Shown: one piece after another, positions 20,911-28,822 of the stretch
Position numbering within the stretch: position 1 is the first letter of the stretch
Layout of the letters: each line of letters opens with the position of its first letter
NCBI RefSeq assembly: GCF_008831285.2
Contig: NW_022204678.1
Coordinates: forward strand, 1-28,822
Direction: 5' to 3'
Source: Nymphaea colorata
Lineage: Eukaryota; Streptophyta; Magnoliopsida; Nymphaeales; Nymphaeaceae
Length of the DNA: 28,822 nt
The notes under the pieces: model-generated
The model's input: the letters and a program-made list of their open reading frames with translations, nothing else
What the model was told of the DNA's origin: nothing
Database searches by the model: none
Translations under genes and position numbers: made by a program

Positions 20911-23900
20911 ATGACGAGTAAACAGATATCCTTAATTCTCACCATCTGCCTCCTCGCCCTCCGCGTCTCCTCGCAAGACTCACGCCAACCGGCACTCTCA
21001 AACTGGATTCCACCCTCCAGCTCTCTCTGACCGCAAGCTCACCCAAAATTCTCAACATATCCATACCCAAAGACATCACCAAAGGAGATAGTCTCTTCAT
21101 ACACGCCGCACCAGTGATTGCAGACCCCTTCCAAGTCCCCTTCCTGACAATCACCGGGGAAGGCGGCTTCGAGCAGCGTTGCTTCAATGCCGATGCATAA
21201 TTCGCAGGCATATGCCGCATATCCTCTTCAGATTTGGCAAAGCAAAAAGGACTATCGTTAACCTTGGGATGCTTAACCACATGTGACCTCTAGGTCCAAG
21301 CCTACCTCGGCGGTGTAGTGAAGTTGTAACTCGGTAGCAGCATCGACCTCTCAGCACACGAGGATGAGGGACTCAGCTAGGTCATTCATGTGGAGGTGCC
21401 GGAGGAGGATTACACGTTGGCTGTAATGGCTGTGATCCTCAATCCATAATAAAGCATATATGAAGGGGAAGAGGGCGTTGATCTGCTAATCAATTTCGGA
21501 TCGGATGTGTCTGATCCTAACGAATAGGACTTCCAGATCAAGGCCAGCTCGCTGAATGGAGGAGGAAAGGGGACATTCCTCTATAGGGACAAAGTCAAGT
21601 CCGGCTTCATCAAGGCTTTGGTAAAGATAAAAAAAGGAGTCAGTGTGAGGTTCAGCGTATCACCATTGAGGGGAAATTAGTTTGAAATCAATTTGGGCCA
21701 ATCGTATTACGATTACGCTTTGAGATCATAGAAAAAGCTCTACACTCTCTATCTGGGAGAATAACTAAAAGAAGAGTCAACTTTGGAACTAGTTTTTGAT
21801 GTCTATTCCGGTCGACCATAATTCCAACTTTCCTTCGATCGCAATTTCACATCTCTGATCGATTTCCAGCAAACCTCATCAGCCAATAGCATTCTCATTT
21901 CCCCAGACATAAGAAAAAGATTCAATTTCACCTCCGCACTCTTCATCAGGGTGGTCACGCAACAGACTGCAGAGTATTATCTCTATACCCAACTGGTCAG
22001 AGAAGATGTGATGTACCTGCAACCGTATCTGACATATTTCGATTAGGTGGAGAATGATAAAGTGGAAAATTACATTCTTTTTGAAAGGTATAAATACAAA
22101 GAAGATTCTAAAAGATAAGTTAGGAATTTTTCCTTTAAAGTCGAGGTCGCATCAGGCAACGGCAGCTTCCACTTCAAACGATGCCCCTCCCTCGAATACA
22201 AGCCATAACTCAACCCAAATTTCGGTGACTGCTTACTCAAAAAAGGCTCAGACCTAAAAACGCAAAAATTTTACTCAGAATAAATCCAAAACAAAAACAT
22301 CCAGTCCGGTAGCATGATGACCATATACATGGTCTACGATGTCACCAAATGCACCCCCATCAAGCAAGTATAAGGCTACATCCACGTCCTCTGTGCCTTC
22401 CAAATCATGAGCTTAGGTGAATCAACCGAGCCTTTTTCTTTTTCGCTATTACCGTAACGCAAATACCTTGCCAACTACCTTCGAGAGGGAAAACTAGTGA
22501 AAGAGTACATTCCTCGGGACAACTACGCCTATTTCGCCCTCTCCTTGCCAGACTTCGATAAAGTGGAAGAGGTGAACATCTTCATGACTTCCCTTTCCGG
22601 TGATGCTGCCCTAATAGTCTCCACTAGCGTCAAATTACCAGATTTCGATTCTTCGGCCATCAAGTAATCGGAGCCAAGTGCAACATCGTCCTCCGAAAGA
22701 ACCAAATCCAAAAGTAAATTTACATCTCAGTCTACGCTTATCAATTCACCGAGATAAATCTCGGCGTCATCGTCCATAGAGCCTCAGATCCAGGGACAGT
22801 CCACGATATCCCTCTGTAATAGGGCAACCTCCAAACCTACGTCCTCAATCGAACCCAATCCTCAGCTCAATTCATCATCTCCATCAAATAGCAAAAATAA
22901 GTAACCCTTATGATCAACTAAATCTCAGGACACGTGAAATTGAGTGTCCTCGATCAGGACAATAAGAAGTCCAGTGCACGAATACCTTCCAACAGAGAGT
23001 GACTTGCAAATTTGCAACGAATAATTATAAAATTATAAAGTTAAAGTAGAAAAAGAAGCTGATATCCCTGAGGCGAAGTTTAGTATCACATACAAAACAT
23101 AACATCAATAATGCTTCGCAAGCAGTCTCAACCATCCAATCTACGTCTCACTGGCTGGCAAATCCACCTCCTGTTTCAATTTCAACATAAACCGGTAGAT
23201 TGATCTGGAAATGGCCTTCTCCTTCACCCATCTCCAATCCATCAGCAAAGAAATCACAACCAGCGTATACCTAAACTAACAACATTATTCCAATGTCTCA
23301 TCTGCTCATTACACTTGGCTGTCAGCAACATGGTCTAACGATGCTCGATGGGCACGATTATCGACAGCTTTCCTCACACCTGCAAAGTTTCTGTCTATTT
23401 TGATAACAAAGGGGAAAAAGATCAATCCTTTAATTTCATTGTCGAGGAACAGGATGCAGATATTGCCCTGTTTGATGGTGTTAATGAAAAAGTGAAAGGA
23501 GTTAATGCCGAATCCGGCGAAGGAAAAAGATTCTACTATCGAGTCACTAGCGACCATCTCATACAGATCTTCTTCAGTACCCAATCCCTCAAATCTCACT
23601 ACTTCCTTGCCTCCAAATTCGTTTCCAATGATGATTTTCTCCTCCGAAACAAACCAGGAAACGATATTTACCTACCCTACGTACCAGCACGTTAGAGACC
23701 TGATCCTAAGCAGAACAAAGGAATAATTATTACACAGCTTTATTGGGAAAACTGGCTTATAAACCATATCAATCAGCTCGGCATCAGTAAGACAATATTG
23801 CCCATCGCTGGATTGCTACATGGTCATCAGTGTGTATCGGTAATAATACGAAAATAGCATAGAAGTTGATGAAGATTTCTATGAACTGTAAATAACCCAA

Positions 23901-26241
23901 GAAGAAACAGTCCTGCCACTAGGATAGACAAGCTGGGCACAGTGACAAAGGAGACATCTACACTTTCATCGTCAATCCCGAAGACGCAATCGTTTAGTTC
24001 AAATTGCTATAGACAGAAAGTCGCAAGAAAAGTTGCCTCAATGCCTAAGCCGCCCTGGCCAATGGGACCATAGTGAAGCGAAAATAACTTGCTATGAGTA
24101 TGCAGATAGCCAAAACCGATAGAGTCTAGAGATCTTCGTGAAGGGAACTGAGGATGGATGCATTTTCGAGATTTCGTATCTCAGCAATGACATACCCTAC
24201 AGGATTGTCCGCCTCTCCCAGCCTTACGAGCTGGATCTGAAGGAAAAATAAATGGCTAGGTTCATATACTACCACTAAACCCAAGAACCTTCAAGATAGC
24301 CAACCTGGTCTCTGCTGGCTCTGCAACTGCCTACATAATGCCGATCAAATCCGAGATGTTCAACCTTGTCTCCCTCTCAAAGGTAAACTTCAAGAACTAC
24401 CCGACCATCTCCACCTACGATGGCGAGTACACTATGGCATAAAACGACCCTAATTTTGTTCAAAATGCTATTACTACGTTCTCATAACAACCGACAATCG
24501 TTTGTTGGACAAGTGTCTTCCTCAGATATACGATCCTGTCCCACTAACAACCAATCACATCTTCAAGGAACATCTCGTCCCTCTCACAACCTTAGGCGTA
24601 TAAAATTACATTTACTATGCATTGGCTTCATTCAATTTGACCATCAATATGCTCTCAGGCAAAGTATAAGTCTCTGTGATCGATCCATAAGGAAAAGTGG
24701 CCGTCGACTAGCAGATCAGCGAGAAAAAGGTATACATTTGAAGGCTATCGATTACCAGGAGAAGGATAAAGTGGAGTTCTACTCGTAGCGGGCGAAGTAT
24801 AGGATCAGAGTGGGAGTTATCGATGAGGCGGAGTTTTACATATAAGTCAATCGACAACATGCAACCTAGAGACTCTTCGAAGGATATCCTTCCAAAATAG
24901 CCCTAAAAACTGACGAAACCCAAACATTGGAGTTCATCAATAGCCAAGACTTGAACAACCTTTGAACTTGATGGTGAACATAGATGGCAAGGATAAAGGC
25001 TAAGCCCTGCTTACTTTCTTCTTGAGAGGAGAGAGGGCCAATGGAGAAGCGATCTAAAGTCAGAAACTGTTGAAGGAAATTACCAAATCAGACAACACTT
25101 ACATTCTCAATTTGCTCAACTTCGAAGGTCGTTATTTCGTCGATGTCCAGGCCAACTTTGCAGTCAATTCCACTTTCATCCTCATCCATGCCTCTCTCAC
25201 CCACATCTCACCGAAACAGGACTACCTCTTCAACACCAATGGCGCCTACCAGGTCTATGCCAACTATAAAAAGATCATGTTTTAGGTCTACAACTGCCAA
25301 GGAGAGCTCACGCTGATCGGATCGAAGGATCTCAGAGACATGGAGGAAAGATTCTAAGGAGAGAGTCCCATCACCTTGAAAAAGGCTAACTATGGTGGAC
25401 ATTATGTCTTCGCCACCGATATGACCTTCGCCTCATATTACATTAGAATAAAAAACAAACAATACGGTTAGCCCTTGGAGTACTTGATCAATTACTACTA
25501 TTACGAAGATGTGAATCCCTATGAAGTGGTAGATACCGCCAGCTACGATATCACTGTCGAGTATGCAGAGTAAGGATTGAGACTTATAGTCACGCCGCCT
25601 GAGATCATCGACTATAATCAGAATAGCAGCTATGAGGTTTAGATAACCATCCTATAGGTTACCTATTCCGCATATGTATCGACCAGTCCCAAAGATCTGA
25701 AAAGATATAGTCGGTGCCACATACAGGGCAACGTTGCTGATAAGTCAAAACAGCCCTAGCCGTCCATCGTTCTATAAGTAATACATATGTAATTTAGGGA
25801 AGCCTGCTTGCTGGTCTAGGAGCTAAGAACGTCACCCTCTATGCCACAGTATAGGCAACAATTAAGATCCAATTCAATCATTCCGACCAAGTTGTGGTGG
25901 ACAACTCGCCGAGCACTCTTACTCTCCTTTACAACACCGTATAGTTCGCGCCAGGCAACATAACAATCACAACGATCGTGGAGCAGACATACACATACTG
26001 GTTCACTGACAGTCTGGGGCTTTTCATTGGCTGGATGATCCTTCCTTTCTTGCTCGCTGCAGCCACCCTGTACTATCTGCTCAAGTATTGCCTGCAGAGG
26101 ATGATGATGAGGCAAAAGAACATGGTGGAGGAAGTGGAAATCGTGCCGTCAACCAGACCATACCGACCTAGCAAAAGATTGCGGCGCCGGATAGTGGCCC
26201 ATTACCAGATACTGGAACACAATCATAAAGGACACATATGA
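20911..26241 (+). CDS. Very large type I membrane (surface) protein, about 1,770 aa
   Basis: Begins with a clear signal peptide (MTSKQISLILTICLLALRVS) and ends, before TGA 26239-26241, with one membrane span (LGLFIGWMILPFLLAAATLY) and a short basic cytosolic tail (SKRLRRRIVAHYQ). Everything between is extracellular and beta-rich, with scattered cysteines and recurring segments of similar style: FEINLGQSYYDYALRSEKKL, EIYISVYAYQFTEINLG, CYMVISVYREEYEN and CYYYVLITTDNRLL. They recall the weak PPC-like beta-sandwich repeats of ciliate surface proteins, a tentative comparison. A 20-nt intron lies at 25778-25797. Around ten other frame changes, nearly all equal to one missing base, break the frame between 20950 and 25000. 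Each side continues the same protein style, so I treat it as a single gene with indels or unresolved introns. A mucin-like or adhesion role is speculation. Confidence 0.65.
25778..25797 (+). other. 20-nt intron in surface-protein gene
   Basis: GTAATACATATGTAATTTAG. Joins PSIVLE to GSLLAGLGAKNVTLY and connects the ectodomain to the frame carrying the membrane anchor. Confidence 0.8.
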
Positions 26242-26373
26242 TTATAATTATTAATTATACTAAAGAATATATGTGGAAACAAGGTTAGTGGAAGAGGGGC
26301 ATATTTCCAAACTGTATTTCATTTGTTTTCCAAGACATAAAATTAGTATGTTATTGTACATATATGAGAAAGA
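26242..26373. other. Short spacer between convergent genes
   Basis: 132 AT-rich bases between the ends of the surface-protein gene (+) and the coiled-coil gene (-). Presumably holds both 3' ends. Confidence 0.35.
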
Positions 26374-27242
26374 TCAAGCAGAAGCTACATGGCTAGCAAT
26401 AAGCAATCTATTCCTACTTTCCAACTCTTCAATATATTTCTAATACAGGCAAAGTCTTTTCTTCATTTTCTCAAATTCCGCAATAAGGTTCACATAGCTT
26501 TCCTTGAGCAACTTCAAATCATTCAATGGAAAAGGTTTCGTATTCTTGAATTTGACCTGATTCTCAGAGAACTGCACCATCTTCGCCTGCTTCAATTTGA
26601 TATGCAAATTTTATTTTCTCTTTTTTTTGATAAAATAAATCTAGGATTCATCCTCGTACCACTTGGGAGGCCTTATCTACTACAACTGCTCCTTGAAGCA
26701 AATCTCAGAGTTCTAACGACAACCGTCCAGCTCCTCGCAGGTCTGCTCGATGGACTGCTCGGTTGGCCTTCCGATGTCCATCGTCTATAGAATTTCCTAC
26801 AGGATGTTAAAGAAAAGTATAGGGTTTGCGTACCTGTGGAAAATCTCATCCCTCTCAGCGTTGATCTTACCCCTGAACCATCTCTCCACCACGCCCAGCT
26901 CCTGCTACACCTTGTCTTACTACTTTATAATCCCCTCCAATTTCTTTATCTCCTCTTTGAGGGCAAAGATCACCTGGTTGTAATCCTCCACGCTCTACTC
27001 ATGCAAGCTTTGCTATATTCTTCTCGCGGACTTCTCCAAGAGTAACTAGATAAGCCAGGGAATACCTCGTCGCTTAGCTGCTGGACCTTTTGGTAGAGTT
27101 GCTAGTTTTATTATCGAAGCTGGAAGATGAGAGATTTTTGGTTGTCGGCAGAGATGTGCTGGGAGAGACTTTGCAGGAGGATGTTCTAGCGCTTAAGGTG
27201 GATGTTCTATTGCTGGAGATATTGGAGTTTGGACTTAAACAT
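26374..27242 (-). CDS. Small coiled-coil protein, about 282 aa
   Basis: Minus-strand frame from ATG 27240-27242 (MFKSKLQYLQQENIHLKREN) to TGA 26374-26376. With one 20-nt intron (27046-27065) removed and TAA/TAG read as Glu it is fully open, with no other break. Residues 1-130 and 210-282 are heptad-rich (e.g. FALKEEIKKLEGIIKEEDK, LYEKYIEELESRNRLL). The middle contains TEQSIEQTCEELDGCRENSE, with two cysteines and a Trp-containing PPKWYEDE. No signal peptide or membrane span. No family is recognised; centriolar or cortical coiled-coil proteins look similar in composition. Standard-code ORFs on the plus strand here are shadows. Confidence 0.75.
27046..27065 (-). other. 20-nt intron in minus-strand coiled-coil gene
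   Basis: On the coding strand GTATTCCCTGGCTTATCTAG. Joins YQKVQQLSDE to LLLEKSARRIEQSL. This shows the 20-nt class on the minus strand too. Confidence 0.8.
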
Positions 27243-27553
27243 GGACCGACTCCCTAAGGTTATAATTTTTATTATAGATAGGGATATTCTATTGGGAAGA
27301 GATTGGAAGAGATTGGAAAATAAGCTGAGAAAGATTATAAAGAATTAGGTGGGATCGATGTGAGATTGAAGATAGAATAGAAGAAACTGTGGATGCAGCT
27401 TTTTCTAGTGGTAAGAAAAGCATTATATGAGAAATTGCTGAAGAAAAATAGAACTGTAATTTTGATGGTTGTTTGATATTTAAATGAATGTTTTGATTGA
27501 TGGTTATAACATTTTGGCAGATTATTATAGTTAAATATTAAACGGAAGTAACT
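27243..27553. promoter_or_regulatory. Shared upstream region of divergent genes
   Basis: 311 AT-rich bases between the ATG of the minus-strand coiled-coil gene and the ATG of the RING gene. No gene is supported. It probably holds both promoters; no specific motif is recognised. Confidence 0.4.
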
Positions 27554-28552
27554 ATGAAGAGCATGAATGCCGCTTGCTCCATCTGCAGTCTTCCCTATAA
27601 CAACGCGAGAAACCTATGATCTCCTGTCCAAACAACCACACCTTCTGCAAGGATTGTTCTAACATCTTCTCTTTTAAAACGGTTGCCTAACATGCGGGAT
27701 CAAAGAATTCTAGTTCAGGGGCAAATAAGAGCCAACTTTAGTCCACTAAATCACCCGGTAAAGTCTAGAAGGATCGAAGAGATAGAATAGCAGCCTGAGA
27801 ACAGAAATACGCAAGCTCAGTCAAAAGGCCTCCCACCTTGAAGAACAAAGAGAACGTCTTGAACAAATAGTCAATACTCTCAATAGACGCTCACAAAGAA
27901 CCACAGAAGTGACTTCTAATATCGACACCAAGCAGGAGGAGTACAGAATTGACTTCAAATAATGCAGAGCAAAATTAACTATATTGCCTTAGTTGTCCAC
28001 AACCCTACATCAAGAAAAAACCGAGCTTCATCGAAGAACTTCTCCAACTGATCTTCAAGCTCTACGACAGTAAGAAGCTGCTAGTGATGACCATCATCTT
28101 CTATGAGGAAGGTTGGGAACCACTGATAAGTCCTTCCATCAAGACCTTCTTCGAGGCAACGCACTTCCTCACCAACAGTCGGCTGAAAGTGATAAAGAGG
28201 AGAATGCTCATCAAATATCAGCGGAAAGGCTTCTCACAGCTTTGGATAAAACGATGTACAGTCTCTTAGTGCTGGTTGGATAGAGCCAAACAATCAAATA
28301 CAAAAGCCTGAGGACAAGTAGGAACTTGATGGGATTGAGCTGCTGCAATCGAACATCAGGAACCAAACACACGGTTTGGTGCTTTTCACTGAGGATGGAA
28401 AGCTGCCAGATTTTTACAGCAGAGAATGCCTTTCGGAAGAGTTCAGCGAGTGCATTATCGTTCCGAGAAGAAATACCAAAAAGATGTGTTTCAGAATGAG
28501 TGAGCCAGAGGAGGGAGTTAGGAGGATGCTTGCCATGCTTGCTAAATTATGA
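27554..28552 (+). CDS. RING-finger protein (probable E3 ubiquitin ligase)
   Basis: ATG 27554 to TGA 28550-28552, about 325 residues. The N-terminus carries a C3HC4-type RING: CSIC, then SCPNNHTFCKDC, then CLTC, giving seven Cys and one His in the expected order for two zinc sites. A charged, coiled-coil-like stretch follows (SHLEEQRERLEQIVNTLNRR), then a C-terminal region with HGLVLFTEDGKLPDFYSREC and RRNTKKMCFRMSEPE. This RING plus coiled coil layout suggests a TRIM-like ubiquitin ligase, by inference. A 20-nt intron at 28178-28197 restores frame. One-base losses are likely at AAA 27610-27612 and near 27673-27684 inside the RING, and another change around 27990-28020 is unresolved. It is the last gene before the telomere. 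Confidence 0.7.
28178..28197 (+). other. 20-nt intron in RING-finger gene
   Basis: GTCGGCTGAAAGTGATAAAG. Joins ATHFLTN to KENAHQISAERLL in frame. Confidence 0.65.
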
Positions 28553-28720
28553 TTTTTATTTTTTATTTACTATATATCAATTTGATCAATTTTCTTTTTA
28601 AACGTTTAAATATCTTTCACAAAAAATCACAATTACATCAATAATTATCAAATATTAGTATAGATATTGTATTTTTTCAAGCCTGTGCTAAGGTAATCAT
28701 GAAATGATAATAATTAAATG
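28553..28720. other. AT-rich subtelomeric sequence
   Basis: 168 strongly AT-rich bases between the last stop codon and the first telomere-like block. No gene is supported. Confidence 0.6.
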
Positions 28721-28739
28721 TTGGGTTGGGGTTGGGTTT
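28721..28739. repeat. Inner telomere-like block
   Basis: TTGGGTTGGGGTTGGGTTT, mixing GGGTT and GGGGTT units, separated from the terminal telomere by 28 unique bases. Confidence 0.8.
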
Positions 28740-28767
28740 GTAGAATTAGAAATGCTATTTGATACAA

Positions 28768-28822
28768 GGGTTGGGGTTGGGTTGGGGTTGGGGTTGGGGT
28801 TGGGGTTGGGGTTGGGGTTGGG
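28768..28822. repeat. Terminal telomere, (GGGGTT)n
   Basis: Begins GGGTTGGGGTTGGGTTGGGG and continues as perfect GGGGTT units to the end of the window. G-rich strand 5'->3' towards the right end, as for a real chromosome terminus. The unit is that of oligohymenophorean ciliates. One GGGTT variant lies near the inner edge. Confidence 0.95.

Noticed and set aside
1-28822. Standard-code ORFs of 60-248 residues on both strands as real short genes
   Set aside because: They are pieces or shadows of much longer TGA-terminated genes; conserved motifs continue straight through TAA and TAG.

Overview
The window looks like the end of a ciliate macronuclear chromosome, most likely from a peritrich (Oligohymenophorea). 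Three things point there. The right end is a GGGGTT-type telomere (28768-28822). TGA is the only stop codon in use, while TAA and TAG lie inside every long gene. Where paralogues or conserved motifs can be compared, TAA/TAG stand for glutamate, which is the peritrich nuclear code. Read this way, most of the sequence becomes dense coding DNA with short AT-rich gaps. Standard-code ORFs break every gene into fragments.

Splicing must also be allowed for. Many reading-frame changes coincide exactly with a tiny GT...AG intron, and most of these introns are exactly 20 nt long. Other frame changes, nearly all equivalent to one missing base, fall at or beside homopolymer runs or have no intron candidate. 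These are probably consensus indels, though -1 frameshifting is not excluded. Gene extents below therefore run from start codon to TGA across such breaks.

Layout, left to right: (1) a multi-pass membrane protein (+, about 181-1046), tail-to-tail and slightly overlapping a coiled-coil protein (-, 841-2157). (2) A membrane protein built of two TM/ectodomain/TM modules (+, 2379-4606). (3) A D-amino-acid-oxidase-type flavoenzyme whose C-terminal segment is encoded before its N-terminal FAD-binding segment (+, 4737-5891). (4) A large helical protein of unknown function (+, 5947-9576). (5) A spacer holding an internal CCCCAA telomere-repeat tract (9666-9697). (6) A compact class I cyclic-nucleotide phosphodiesterase (+, 9821-10682). 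(7) Two tandem chitin synthases (+, 10957-14101 and 14369-17546) with an intron at the same place. (8) A coiled-coil protein of unknown function (+, 17749-20619). (9) A very large secreted-then-anchored type I membrane protein (+, 20911-26241). (10) A small coiled-coil protein (-, 26374-27242). (11) A RING-finger protein (+, 27554-28552). (12) An AT-rich subtelomere, a short inner telomere-like block and the terminal telomere.

The genes do not form one pathway. Chitin synthases, surface/membrane proteins and coiled-coil proteins suit a ciliate with a cyst wall, stalk or lorica and an elaborate cortex, but that link is inference. No rRNA, tRNA, CRISPR array or transposase gene was recognised.
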